Of a stretch of DNA of 64,000 nucleotides, positions 1 through 11,411 are shown in pieces. The notes beneath the pieces are model-generated. The model did no database searches, was not told the origin of the DNA, and saw only the letters and a program-made list of their open reading frames with translations. The stretch covers positions 434,001 through 498,000 of the forward strand of contig BSBM01000812.1 of assembly GCA_027924585.1 (NCBI GenBank), given 5' to 3'. Every line of letters begins with the position of its first letter. Within the stretch, counting starts at the first letter, position 1. The position numbers and the translations under genes are program-made. This DNA is from Larix kaempferi (lineage: Eukaryota; Streptophyta; Pinopsida; Pinales; Pinaceae).

Positions 1-850
1 TTGGCCATGACGATACCAACTGTAGAGCTTATGATCTCATGATAGAAAGAAAGCATGATGTCTATAGAGTCCAAGGAGAAACACCGCATACTAAATAAAT
101 TGCGCATTATGACCAAGGCGCATATAGAGGACGTGGTGGATACAAAGGAAGAGGACGCAACACTGGCCAAGGATGAGGAAGAGGTCGAATTGCATGCTAT
201 AACTATGCTCAATTAGGACATTTAGTAAGAGACTGTCAGAATCCATGCACTACTTGTAAGTAATGTAAGTCATTTGACCATGTCATTGAAGCATGTCCCA
301 TTTTGCAAGGAAAAATGCAAGGGAAAAGACCAGAAGGACAGAACCAGAATATACAAATGATCGCAGCTGAGAAGAGGAACAAGGATCACAACATTCATTT
401 TGTGACATGAAGTGGAACCGTGATAGGAGATGAGAAACGAAGCTTCGACTTCTGAAGATAACTTAAACAAACCAAAGCTTACTGATGGGCCTTGGGTAAG
501 AAAAGCAACTGGGAAAATGCCTGTAGTTAACCTCAACCAAGAGAAAAAGACATTCATGGAAGCAAGGAAAATATTTTAGAATGTATAACCTTTGACCACA
601 AGAAGCCAATTGCGAAGTGATCAAACACCGATACTGGATATGTCAATCTCATATTATGGATCACGAACTTCGCCAAAACAAATAAGTCTTATAACGCAGT
701 TCTTACATTGCTTCATAAAGTTGCTAAGACATGGAAATGCCTTAGGGGAATTATAGAACCTACTAGGAAATTACGAACAGCGTAATACAGTAAATGATGC
801 ACACAAAGCAATTCATCATATCAAGAACCATAGAAGGACAGGAAGAGAAA
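1..850 (+). pseudogene. G1 gag C-terminus with two damaged zinc knuckles
   Basis: Zinc knuckles (CX2CX4HX4C) bind the RNA genome in Gag. The first spans 195-236: Cys codon at 195, His at 219 and Cys at 234 are present, but the second Cys position (204) is TAT, Tyr. The second spans 255-296: Cys at 255, Cys at 264, His at 279, Cys at 294, with an in-frame TAA at 261 between the first two Cys. A Gly/Arg-rich stretch (about 120-190) precedes them, as usual in gag. This frame differs from the protease frame, so at least one frameshift lies between about 420 and 850. The stretch from 420 to 850 is low-complexity charged coding-like sequence without a recognised domain. Confidence 0.7.
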
Positions 851-1260
851 TGAGGCTAAATGCGCAGATTGGAGATTATGAAATGAACCAGGTCATTCTC
901 GACCTAGGCTCATAGGTGAATGTCTTGACAAAACAAACATGGGAACTTATGGGAAAGCCAAAGTTATCTTGGTCGCCTATACAATTGATATTATCCAATT
1001 AGAAAAAGGTTATACCCTTCGGGATATTATCAAGTGTCCTTGTAGACATTGATGGAGTACAAAGTAAAGCAGAATTCGAGGTTATCAAGATCAGAGATGA
1101 CAACAATCCGTATCCTTCATTATTGGGGATTGACTGGGAAATTGCCAACCTCGCAATCATCAATCTCAAGAAAAAACAAATGATATTTGAAGGACTGGAC
1201 ATTAGGGTCATCACACACTTGGATCCTTCACAAGGACCTAGATATATCAAACCAGTCTGA
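851..1260 (+). pseudogene. G1 retropepsin-like aspartic protease (degenerate)
   Basis: The frame starting at 851 reads through a pepsin-type active site. Asp-Leu-Gly-Ser is encoded at 901-912, in place of the usual Asp-Thr-Gly-Ser. It is followed by a TAG stop at 913 and then VNVLTKQTW. Downstream motifs VDIDG and the flap/second-lobe motif LLGIDW fit a gypsy protease of the type with long C-terminal INLKK. Further stops are TAG at 1000 and TGA at 1258. There are no frameshifts from 851 to 2773. In the living element this enzyme would cut the Gag-Pol polyprotein. The copy is inactive because of the stop beside the catalytic Asp. Confidence 0.75.
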
Positions 1261-1299
1261 GAAGAATGTAGAGCCCAAGAACTTGATAATATCTACAAG

Positions 1300-2160
1300 A
1301 TGACAGTGAATCAAGCATATTACACTAATCCTACGTATGATAGAACATTAAGCTGGAAATGCGACAGTTCTTGCATATCAAAATCAGATGCAGGAATGAA
1401 GAACTGGCAGACTCAAATGCATGAAGTATCGGCAAGACGATGTGCAAAGATAACAAAGTCACTATGTTGGAATGGAACAGAGGTAAGTCCAATTCCTACT
1501 TATGATGATTTACGAAACATCCACGCATTTCTTCATGAATATCTAGTATCACTTCCAGGAGAACATAAGTTAACCGCTCTAGATATAGCATTGTGAGCTA
1601 CACCTACTAGATGGTGGGCTATGCATAAAGAGAACCTGAATAGATTGGGAGAATGTCAGCACATGATGGAAATTAGATTTTCACAACATAATGAGATAGC
1701 ACAAGAAAAATATAATGGACAGACTGATCCCAGAGATCATATATAACTTTGTTTGAAAGCTTGGATACATACACCTAAGAAATAATGGGTTCACATGTTT
1801 ATACACACATTGGATCAAATACTAAAGAATTGGTATACATAAGTAGAACTTCGTAGAGACACAATAGATTGGCACATACTGATAACTGACTTTCAATCCA
1901 CTTTTAGTTTTGAGGATGATTGTCTGAGTATCAGTGAGGCTCTGTAGGCCATTAAAAATAAGATATTCAACGATACCCCATTACTGATAGATGAAAAACC
2001 AGAGTGGGATATACAGTTTGAGCATGCCCTTGAATGTTATAACCTCGTATTAGATGAAGATGAAGATGAAGATCTTTGTGATGTGCATATACTTGAGTCA
2101 GAACGAGAACGCAATGTTGAGGGGCCTAATTTAGAAATTCCATACTTGAGTAGTCCTATG
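1300..2160 (+). pseudogene. G1 gag-like (capsid-type) domain between protease and RT
   Basis: In the same frame as the protease, this segment carries features of a retrotransposon Gag capsid region: TPTRWWAMHKENL near 1600-1640, YNGQTDPRDH near 1711-1740, a Trp-rich WVHMFIHTLDQ at 1786-1818, NWYT at 1828-1839 and ITDFQSTFSFED near 1885-1917. The pattern (target-domain Y-x-G-x2-DP, then W-x-F-x-TL, then a W-Y pair, then an F-x3-F) is that of PF03732-type gag. Stops interrupt it at 1594, 1744, 1783, 1840 and 1945, with no frameshift. An acidic linker (DEDEDED near 2056-2075) follows. A gag-like domain after the protease is not the standard gypsy layout. The start at 1300 marks only the first Met after the stop at 1258. 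Confidence 0.6.
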
Positions 2161-2219
2161 AAGACCAGAAAGATCAACATATGTATTGAAAATGAACCAA
2201 AGTTTGCTTCTATTGAGGA

Positions 2220-2773
2220 TTACTGGGATGAAGAAATAGTAGGATAGATTGTAGACCTACTGCGTGAATATCAAGATTTATTTCCTACCAAGTGTTCTGA
2301 AATGAAAGGCATTTTAGGTGACTTGGGAGTTATGAAAATGCCTCTCAAGCCAGATGTGAAGCCTATTAAGCATAGACCTTATAGATTGAATCCAAGATAT
2401 AAAGAAAGGGTTAGGGCAGAAATTGATAAGATGCTTGACACGGGAATTATTGAACCAGTAGAGGAATCATAATGGATAAGTCCTGTGGTAATTTAGGATA
2501 AGAAAGATAAACGTGAAATTAGAATCTATGTGGACCTCAGAAAATTGAATGATGCATCTTTGCATGACCCATTTCCTACTCCATTCACAGATGAAGTGCT
2601 AGATAACGTAGGTGGATAGGAGGCATACTCTTTCACTCATGGATTTTCTGGATATCATCAGATCATAATTGCTATAGAAGACGGACATAAGACCACAATT
2701 TCTACTGAATGGGGATTATATCAGTACAGTGTTATGCCGTTTGGATTGAAGAATGCACCTATTATCGTCTTTT
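2220..2773 (+). pseudogene. G1 reverse transcriptase, N-terminal part (cut by E1)
   Basis: Gypsy RT landmarks follow in one frame: LLREYQDLFP (2248-2277), the strand PLKPDVKPIKHRPYRL (about 2341-2388), a stop-interrupted P-V-V block near 2482, IYVDLRKLND (about 2524-2553), a GFSGYHQI block (2641-2664), and FGLKNAP just before the break. Stops lie at 2245, 2470, 2494 and 2617. At 2638-2640 the codon is CAT (His) where gypsy RT has the first catalytic Asp before GFSGYHQI. The gene is broken at 2773 by element E1 and continues at 9803. It is dead by point mutation as well as by insertion. Confidence 0.85.
2769..2773 (+). repeat. E1 target-site duplication, left copy (CTTTT)
   Basis: CTTTT at 2769-2773 is repeated at 9798-9802. 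Keeping one copy and removing 2774-9797 rejoins the G1 RT frame without a shift. Confidence 0.85.
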
Positions 2774-4716
2774 AATATCCCAGCCAAGGATATGCAATAA
2801 TATTAACTCCAAACTCCCAAAATATTCATAATTTTAACTAGTAATGTTTTTACACTTTTTATGGTGTGGAGGTTGTTAATGTTGAGTATTGGTTCACTGG
2901 TTAAGGATAATGGGAATGACTTTTGATTCTGATTTTTAAATGAGGAATTTGCAGTAGCAAGGTAATTCAGGGCCAACACTAAGTCCTATTCACAAGGTAC
3001 TGGAGCCTTTTACTTTTCAGCAACAAACAAGTATGTGCCTACTTCGAAGCTTCCTGGGCCTTCCAGCATACGCATACTACACTGGAAGTTTATTATGGAT
3101 GGAAGTAGTGGTTATATCAGTCATTTAACTCTATAGAATACATTGGAATATATTTCATATTAATTTGTGAGGATTCAAGTGTATTTGGAGGCCAAATGCA
3201 CAAGTGTGCTATTGGGGATTGTTGAGCTAGTAAGTTTACAAATTCTTCCAAACAAGGTTAATATCCTCCAAAAAATCATGGGAAGTGTTGGGATGGCTTG
3301 TATACTATATTAATTATCTCATACAACTTACAAAATACAAAACTGATGCATAGACACTAAATTGTAGAAGATATGGCAAAACTAGTTATTAAAAATGGCT
3401 CATTGAGCTAGTCTCACATTCTTTAATCCAAAACTACCTTAAAGGATTAATAAAATATGTTCTGAAACATTATTTGGTTCTGATAAATAATCATGCATGG
3501 AAACAAGTTGAAATTTGAAGTCCTGAATACATTTTTGATATTCTATTTCATATAGAATTACAAAGAGCCTCCAAGGCTAGGAAAATCTTACATACTGAGA
3601 GAGAATGTGTGTAAGAGGAGGAGGAGAAGATGTAGCTCCATTCTGAATATGATGACTGACTGATAGAAGTTCTGATATCTGAATATGATGGCACATTGGT
3701 CTTCTTGAGCTGCACTGGACGCATTCATTGAACTGGAACTTCACATGTGCGCTCCTTAACACATGAAACCTTGGCTCTAGTGAGAATGGTTGTATCTCGG
3801 TTATCCAGACACCTTTTTCGATGGAAAAAAAAGTGTTTCCTACTGGAAATGGCCCCCCAGAAGCAATGGAATAGGTCTCACAACCCAAAAATGATCAAAA
3901 GTGATGAACCTTAAACCTCCATTTCATCCCTTCAATGTTGTTTCTGCCGAATGTACCCTATATGATGGTAACTCCTTGTAAGCTTGGTTTCTTCTTAGTA
4001 TTGGAGTATATGGACCTACAAATCAGATCTCCATGGCTGAAAATGCTTAGATAATATTAGAGAAGAGAAGTAGAATAGAATAATGGGTCACATCACTCAT
4101 TGATTGGCTTGGGCACGTCACCAAAACTTGAGAAGCTAAAATGCTCCACTCATAAACTCACAATGACAAAAGTTGTGAAATGGAGTTGGAATCCTTCTTT
4201 TATAGAATTTTGTGTGACCTGTTGAGCAAGTTGAAGCGTTTGGTGACTTGTGAGAATAGGTCACCCATGAGTGGAAATACCTTCCTTTATTTTTCCTTAC
4301 AAGCTTTTATCTCAGTTAGAAGCTGCACCCTCCTTATCTTTTTCTAGTTGTTTCCAATTTGAAAACTGAGCTCTCCTTTAGAAACTGCGCCCTCCTTAGC
4401 TTTTTCTGGTTGTTTCCACTTTTCTATTTTTGGCGTGTTCTTACACCTTCTCTGTTTTTCCTCTGTTTCTATTTTCTTACTTCCAGCTCTAATTTGGAAA
4501 CCTTATCCTCATGAGGGCTCCCTCTTGGCCCACTTGCACACATATTATCAATTCTAATTACAAAAATTAATTAAAATTAATAAAATTCATTCTCCGCTTG
4601 ACTTCGGATAAAATTTATTCTATGCATTCTTGTATAATGAAATTATTTTCCTTAGGGGTTATTTTGTCCCCTTTTACCCATGGTCACTGAATTAGCCCAA
4701 AATTGGGGACATGATA
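2774..4716 (-). repeat. E1 3' LTR (left copy)
   Basis: It matches 7852-9797 along its whole length with scattered substitutions, including the runs near 2797-2860 and 4540-4716. The outer end has lost the expected terminal trinucleotide next to the TSD. Short ORFs inside it (for example near 3577-3888) occur in a non-coding LTR and are not genes. Confidence 0.85.
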
Positions 4717-4750
4717 GTCCTCCCTTCAAAAAATTGCTTGTCCTCAAGCA
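4717..4750 (-). other. E1 polypurine tract and GCTTGAGGACAAGC motif
   Basis: Read on the minus strand, 4717-4727 is GAAGGGAGGAC directly next to the 3' LTR, a good plus-strand primer tract. Just upstream on that strand, 4737-4750 reads GCTTGAGGACAAGC. I recognise a GAGGACAAGC motif near the 3' end of many plant Ty3/gypsy elements, which suggests gypsy ancestry. That link is inference. Confidence 0.6.
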
Positions 4751-4909
4751 AAATATCCCAAGATTCCATCATGTTTTTGTTGCACTACTCTGATCATAAT
4801 CATCTCTCCAAAGACAAACAATGCTAGGATCCCATTGCTTGTATGACACTCCCATGGATCTGAATACCATCCAACAAAATCCACCAAGAAAAAGAAGGCC
4901 TAGATTCCA

Positions 4910-7762
4910 CTACTTCAACTGCAAGTTTCCAGGTAGCAGTGTCATGTGTGGAAAACTGTCCTCCAATGGAATATCAAGATCCCACTGATCATACTGCATC
5001 TCACCAAAAATTAGTAACAGGAGAAAATCATCATCATATGAAATGCTAGGAGGGATGAAAACATCATACCAACACATTGGAAAATCATCCTTTCCAATGC
5101 AACTCTGAAACTTTGAAGGCCCCTCAATCAAGATATGCAACTCTTCAATGTAGGGCTGAATCAAAGGAAGACTATCCATCACCAAATATGCTTCCAAAAA
5201 GTGAGGCCAAAACTCCACTAGTCTTTCCATTCCAACTTAAAATTTCTTATGTGACCAATGCACACAAGGAACAAGTGTGTTATCCATGAAACTCAAGTGA
5301 CAAGGGTGACGATCCCATGTCCTAAAATGCTGCTCCAAAAGAGAGTAAGTTGTATCAAAATCATTTATGTTCATGTTTCCCTCAAATAAAGAGGTATCAT
5401 GGTCTCTATGAAACTCAATAGGTGCTCCCCTCTTCATCCAATGGCTCAACTCTCTGTCATTGATCCAAGGGTGCAAAACTCCGTCAATTGACCCACACAT
5501 TGAAGGTAAGTGTAGATCTGATTCCTTCTTTTCAAAAGTGGCTGCACACACATGCATGAGATTCCTCAACTGTTGCGGGTTAAGGAACATGTCATTGGCC
5601 TCAATTTTAAGATCCTCCTACTCATCATGTGACACCAAGAGAAGAATCCTTTTACCCAATTTTCATTCCCAAAATTTGTGGTTGAATGTGAAGTGGGGAA
5701 TGAAGGATGGTGAGCCATGCTTATGAACATTTCATTCGTTGAAGTTATGGATGTATCCTCTCCATTGATGGATGATCCATCTATGGTGAACTCATCTTCC
5801 TCTTCCTTAGAAGAGGGACTTTCTTCAATGAACCTCTCAGGTTCATTTTGGAAAAAATCATGTGCTTTTTTTTCATCCACTTTTTCTGTACATTCTTCAA
5901 GCACATACCAAATAGAATTCTCCTCATGGTACACCCACCCATGAGGTTCCTCCATGGAATTTGTTATGTCATTTACCCAAAAGGGATGACTCTCAAAAAA
6001 ATTAAGGATTCAGTCAATTCTTGCCACTCTTGTTGGAATTGTTCTATCTTCATTTGTGATTCTAAGAGGGTACTTTGAGTGTATCTCAAAGAATCTTGGG
6101 TGGCCAACATCTCACGTTTGATATTGTAGTTCTCTTCTTCATATATGAAAATAATTTATTCATCATGTAGTGATGCTTCCCGCAACAACTCAACAAGCTC
6201 AAACATGTCATTTTTATCTGAAACCAATTGTGAGAAATTACCTTTGATTGTGGACATTGTTTTCTGGATATTCTCCATGGCTTCATAGGAAGATTGGTCT
6301 TCCATTAAAGAAGATTCCCAACACAACTTTGATCCTGAAGCATGAGTGTCATGGAGAATTTCCAGTGCCTCTTGGATCTTCTGTTCATCCATCTTCAATG
6401 ACCCTGCAAGAAGATGAGGTTCTTGCAGATGTTCCTCCTCTTCATTTTCCATCATCGGATAAATTTCATGCAATGCACTCAAGGTTTTGAAATCTGATCC
6501 ATATGTTTATGCTGCAATATATTCATATTTTTTTTCCTCAAGAGCATAATTTGGGCTGCAACTTAGGTGCTCATTCATCCTTGGTGCACCAGAAAGATCT
6601 TCTCTCAAATTTTGAGCCTTCTCCAACTCTTGAACCCAAACATCTGAGGACCCAACAATGCCAATATTTTCATCAGATGTGGTTGCAACTTCAGTTGGAC
6701 ACATAGACATATAAAAAATAGAAATTAATAACTCACCATGTGTCATGTTCTCCTCCTTATGTGGTGGAATTATGATGGCTTGTTCACCCACCCATTTTTC
6801 TGCTTCACACTTTACTGAGATGTGCTCAATTTTTGCTTCCTTGTGAGGCTCAAGGGGTGATTGTAAATTTGAATTTTTATCCTCTTTTGGATTGGATCCA
6901 AAATATGTCTCACCGTCATCATCTTCCCCATCTCTTCTGAACTTATCTTGAAATCAACCACAAATAAATTGGGAGTGATTTCACCTTCCACATTACCAAC
7001 AATCAAATGTTTGACTGTTGGATCTTCCACTGTGCATTGACCTTCTTCATCTACTTCTTGGAGTAATGGGGCACCAACAAGGTCTTCTTGATCAATTATT
7101 TCCAAGCATCTTAATTTCTCTCAATCTTGTGTGGTGCTCAGATCACACCCTTTGGACTTCCTTCTTGAAGGAAGACCAGACAGATTCATAATGCTTGATC
7201 TTGGCAATGGCCTCGATGAGTCTTCCTTCTTTATTTCTTTTCCCTGAGATTGGGATGGATCCACATGCAGGGCTGAAGCTTCATCTTTACTTTTTCCTCC
7301 TTCTCCACCTAAAGAACTAGGTGGATCTTGGTTTCTTTCCTTGAGTTTGCATGGCTATGAGGACACATCTTTGTTCTTCTCTTCAATCTTATCTCCAGGG
7401 GTCAAAAATATTGTTCCCACTTCTTTGCACATATTCTCAACAGTAAGTGAAGCCATAATTTTTTTCTTGGTCATCCTACCTACCTCAATTTCACAGGAAT
7501 CTTTAAAAGATAATAGATCTTAGATCTCTTCCTTTAAGGCATAGTATTCCATGAGGTACTGGAATGATCCCTTATGATTCCTTCCACTAAGTATTTTTCC
7601 ATTAACAAATTCAGAGAAAGGTGGATCATATCTCATGTCAACATCATAAATCTGGTCACATAAGTAACCATCATCTAATCTTGGTAACTGAAAATATCTG
7701 ACAGAGACCACCTCTTCTTCATATTGTTCAAATTCTTCTTCCATCAGTGGTAGGAGCCTCAT
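4910..7762 (-). pseudogene. E1 internal ORF remnants, unknown acidic protein
   Basis: A chain of minus-strand fragments (7762-7520, 7105-6812, 6791-6507, 6482-6156, 5955-5566, 5590-5237, 5230-4910) lies across all three frames. The first two share a frame, as do the next two and the last two. The translations are rich in Glu and Asp (for example MEEEFEQYEEE near 7740 and SPSSKEEEDEF near 5825). One fragment contains CGSIDGVLHPW and another LPLIQPYIEELH. I recognise no domain: no zinc knuckle, protease motif, RT or integrase residues. The persistence of minus-strand fragments in order suggests one ancestral protein of several hundred residues broken by at least three frameshifts. Its function is unknown. 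Confidence 0.4.
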
Positions 7763-7838
7763 ATTGCAACATTGAAGATTTGATCTGCAATATTATTCAC
7801 CAAAGAGATTCTTTCTTTCCACATGGGTGGAGGAAAGT

Positions 7839-7850
7839 GTTCTGATACCA
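7839..7850 (-). other. E1 primer-binding site (tRNA-iMet)
   Basis: The minus strand reads TGGTATCAGAAC one base after the 5' LTR end. This matches the plant initiator-Met primer site TGGTATCAGAGC except near its end. It fixes the orientation of E1 as minus. Confidence 0.8.
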
Positions 7851-7851
7851 C

Positions 7852-9797
7852 TATAATATCCCTCCAAGGAAAGGCCATAATATTAACTCCAAACTCCCAA
7901 ATTATTCAGAATTTTAACTAGTAATTTTTTTACACTTTTTATGGTGTGCAAGTTGTTAATGTTGAGTATTGGTTCACTGGTCAAGGATAATGGGAATGAA
8001 TTTTGATTCTGGTTTTTATATGAGGAATGTGCAGCATCAAGGTAATTCAGGTCCAAACACTAAGTCCTGTTCACAAGGTACTAGAGCCTTTTACTTTTCA
8101 GCAACAGACAAGTATGTGCCTACTTCGAAGCAACCTGGGCCTTCCAGCATATGCATACTAGAATGAGAGTTTATTATGGATGGAATTAGGGGTTATATCA
8201 GTCATAAAAATATTAGGAATAAACTGGAATAGATTTCCTGTGAATTTGGGAGGATTCAAGTGGATTTGGAGGCCAAATGCACAAGTGCGCTATTGGGGAT
8301 TGCTGTGCTAGTAAGTTTAGCGATTCTTCCAAAGAAGGTTAAAATCCCCCAGAAACTCAGGGGAATTGTTGGGATGGCTTTTATATTGTATTAATTAGCT
8401 CATACAACTTACATAATACAAAACTGATGCACAGACAGTAAATTGTAGAAGATATGGAAAAACTAGTTATTAAAAATGGCTCATTGAGCTAGTCTTGCAT
8501 TATTTAATCCCAAACTACCTTAAAGGATTAATAAACTCTGTTCTAAAACATTATTTGGTTCTGATAAATACTCATGTATAGAAATAGGTCGAAATTTGAA
8601 GTCCTGAATACATTTTTGATATTCTATTTCATACAGAATTACAAAGAGCCTCCAAGGCTAGGAAAATCTTACATACTGAGAGAGAATAAGTGTAAGAAGA
8701 GGAGAAGAAGATGTAGCTCCATTCTAAATATGATGACTGACTGATAGAAGTTCTGATATCTAAATATGAGGGTGCACTTGTCTTCTTGAGCTGCACCGGG
8801 TGCATTCATTGAACTGGAACTTCACACATGCGCTCCTTAACACATGAAACCTTTGCTCTAGTGAGGATGGTTGTATCTCGGTCATCTAGACACCTTTTTC
8901 GATGAGACAAAAAGTGTTTCCTACTAGAACTGGCCCCTCGAACGCAATGGAATGGGTATCACAAACTATAAATGATCAGAATTGTTGAACCCGAAACCTC
9001 CATTTCGGCCCTTCAACGTTGTTTCTGTTGAATGTACCTTGTATGATGATAACTCCTTGTAATCTTGGGTGCTTCTTAGTATTGGATTATATGGACCTGC
9101 AAATCAGATATCCATGGTTGTAAATGCTAAGAGAATATTAGAGAAGAGAAGTAGAATAGAAGAATGGGGCACATCACCCATTGATTGGCTTAGGCACATC
9201 ACCAAACCTTGAGAAGCTAAAATGCTCCACTCATAAACTCACAATGACAAAAGTTGTGAAATGGAGTTCGAATCCTTCTTTTATAGACTTTAGTGTGACC
9301 TACTGAGCAAGTTGAAGAGCTTGGTGACCTATGAGAATAGGTCACCGATGAGTGGACATACCTTCCTTGCTTTTTCCTTACAATCTTTGCTCTCCTTTAG
9401 AAACTATGCCCTCCATAGCTTTTTCTGGTTGTTTCCAATTTGAAAACTAAACTCTCCTTTAGACACGGCGCCCTCCTTAGTGCTTTCTAGTTGTTTCCAC
9501 TTTTTTATTTTTGGCATGTTCTTACACCTTCTCTGCTTTTCCTCTGTTGCTATTTTCTTTCTTATAGTTCTAATTTGGCAACCTTATCCTCATGAGGGTG
9601 CCCTCTTGGCCCACTTGCACACATATTATCAATTCTAATTACCAAAATTAATTAAAATTAATAAAATTCATTCTCCACTTGACTTAGGATAAAATTTATT
9701 CTATGCATGCTTGTATAATAAAATTATTTTCCTTAGGGTTTATTTTGTCCCCTTTGACCCATGGTCACTGAATTAGTCCAAAATTGGGGACATGACA
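7852..9797 (-). repeat. E1 5' LTR (right copy), with TATA box
   Basis: It pairs with 2774-4716. On the minus strand it starts TGTCATGTCCCC and ends in TATTATA, where TATTACA would be canonical. A TATAAAAG box lies at 9278-9285 on the minus strand, well placed for the promoter in U3. Confidence 0.85.
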
Positions 9798-9802
9798 CTT
9801 TT
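9798..9802 (+). repeat. E1 target-site duplication, right copy (CTTTT)
   Basis: Identical to 2769-2773. Confidence 0.85.
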
Positions 9803-10672
9803 CAAGAGTTGTTGTAGCTGCATTTAAGGATTATATTCATCAATTCTTAGAAGTCTATTTTGATGATTGGACAGTATTTGGTCTACTGAAGAATCATTAT
9901 GCGAACTTAAGAATGATGTTAGCAAAGTGTAGACAATACCATATTTCCTTGAATATGAAGAAGAGTGTCTTTTGTGTTCCCTATGGAATTCTATTGGGAA
10001 ACATAGTATGTAAGCAGGGATTAATGGTCGACCCATCAAATATCGCAATCATTGTAAATCTTCCAGCACCTAACTCCGTGAAGCAGTTACTCACTACAAT
10101 GGGGCATACAGGATACTATAGAAATTTCATCGAAGGATATGTGCAGATCACTGTGCCTATGGAGAAATTATTAAAGAAAGATGCAAAGTACAGTTGGACT
10201 GAATATTTCCAAAAAGGATTGGACACACTAAAAGATAAAATGGTTACAACGCCTATTCTAGTATTTCCTGACTGGAATAAACCATTTCATGTACATGTAG
10301 ATGCTTCATCTATAGAACTTGGTATTATACTAGATCAACTAGGTGAGGGAGGCATCGATCACCCCATTTCATTTTCAAGCATAAATCTCTCTTCAACAGA
10401 AAATAATTATACCACGACAGAAAGGGAAGGCTTAGCGATGGTATACGCATTGCAGAAATTTAGACACTACCTGCTAGGTTCACATTTCTGCATGTTTACT
10501 AACCATTCAGATTTGAAGTACTTGGTCAACAAACCAGTGTTAGGGGGAAGAATATGCAGATAGTTGTTACTATTTCAGGAATATGATTTTGAAATCATAG
10601 TGAAACCAGGAAGATTGAATGCGAGATCTGACCATCTGTCACGCATTGAGTCAGGCGAAGAACCAAGCAAGA
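9803..10672 (+). pseudogene. G1 RT C-terminus and RNase H
   Basis: RT resumes after E1. The catalytic motif YFDD is at 9856-9867, followed by MMLAKCRQ and the RT-RNase H connection GHTGYYRNFI (about 10102-10131). RNase H landmarks follow: VHVDASS (first Asp, about 10291-10311), TEREGLAMVYALQKFRHYL (Glu, about 10420-10476) and FTNHSDLKYLVNKP (about 10495-10536). In the last motif Asn stands where an acidic residue is usual. A TAG at 10561 interrupts GGRICR/LLLFQEYDF. KPGRLNARSDHLSRIE (about 10600-10650) is the usual end of gypsy RNase H before integrase. Open reading from 9913 to 10563 is long for so old a copy. It ends at the E2 insertion. Confidence 0.85.
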
Positions 10673-10677
10673 TGGAA
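10673..10677 (+). repeat. E2 target-site duplication, left copy (TGGAA)
   Basis: TGGAA at 10673-10677 pairs with TGGAG at 16987-16991, a 4 of 5 match, next to LTR ends TG and CA. Confidence 0.75.
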
Positions 10678-11367
10678 TGTTAAATTTTCAGAATTTACTT
10701 CAATCTGATCTAGGATCTTAACTAAGAGAAGAACATGTACATCAAATCTACAGCATATCAATCATGGACACAATAATGCAAGCACACAAGAGACACAAAG
10801 TTTACTTGGGGAAAACCATAAAGGTGAAAAACCCCAATAACTTCCTCAGAGATAGATTGAACAATGATACAACCAGAATACAAGAGATAGTCTTCTCCTA
10901 GTAGCAGAGCCTCCTCCTCCACAAGTGCACAACTCTCGAAAGTGTGAGTAAGAGAATAGAATGTGTAAAATGAGAGAGACACACTCTCTATTTATACACT
11001 AACTTGACTTGACCTTTACTCAACTAGGTCGGCCTCAATTTAACCACTTAACATAATGTTGACTGGGCCGACCCCCACTAGGGTGGTCTAATAACCCTTT
11101 GAACCACATGGACGACCCCCAATAGGGTGGTCTAATAACCGTTTGACCCACATGACTTATACAGGGCTGACCCCAACAAGGTGGTCTAATAACCCATCAA
11201 GTATAAGTTACGACACTTACAATATAAATGATGACATTTCCGTATAGAGGAATAATAACATCTCTATAGGAATACAACCACTTCAATATAGAGGAATAAT
11301 AACATCTCTATAGGAATACAATATACATATATGTGAAATACATTCCGAAGTTACATATACATCAACA
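10678..11367 (-). repeat. E2 3' LTR (left, 690 bp, complete)
   Basis: It starts TGTTAAATTT and ends CATCAACA. A minus-strand TATAAATA box lies at 10989-10996. It contains several GGGTGGTCTAATAACC repeats (about 11080-11200). It belongs to the same LTR family as the solo LTRs at 47502 and 54467. Confidence 0.9.
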
Positions 11368-11411
11368 TGGAGGATAGTCTACCAGATGCGCCATTGTTTT
11401 ATATCCATATA
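11368..11411 (+). repeat. Displaced copy of G1 flanking sequence inside E2
   Basis: These 44 bases match 16987-17030 (G1 sequence right of E2) at 41 positions. The three mismatches are consecutive (CCA versus TTG). The similarity then stops abruptly. The copy occupies the place of the polypurine tract. Confidence 0.85.

Larger units (their letters stand above)
2774..9797 (-). mobile_element. E1: non-autonomous LTR retrotransposon (LARD-like) inside G1 RT
   Basis: Two direct repeats of about 1.94 kb (2774-4716 and 7852-9797) enclose a 3.1-kb interior. The initiator-Met primer-binding site and polypurine tract show the element reads on the minus strand. The LTR termini on that strand are TGTCATGTCCCC and GGGATATTA plus a degenerate CA. 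The interior holds only short unrecognised ORF fragments on the minus strand and no protease, RT or integrase, so it would have depended on enzymes in trans. The length and large LTRs fit a LARD-type derivative. The lineage cannot be assigned from coding sequence. Confidence 0.85.

Noticed and set aside
7838-7850. tRNA gene fragment
   Set aside because: The tRNA-Met-like word is a primer-binding site next to an LTR; no cloverleaf surrounds it. The same applies at 16423, 38881, 55483, 60081 and 62444.
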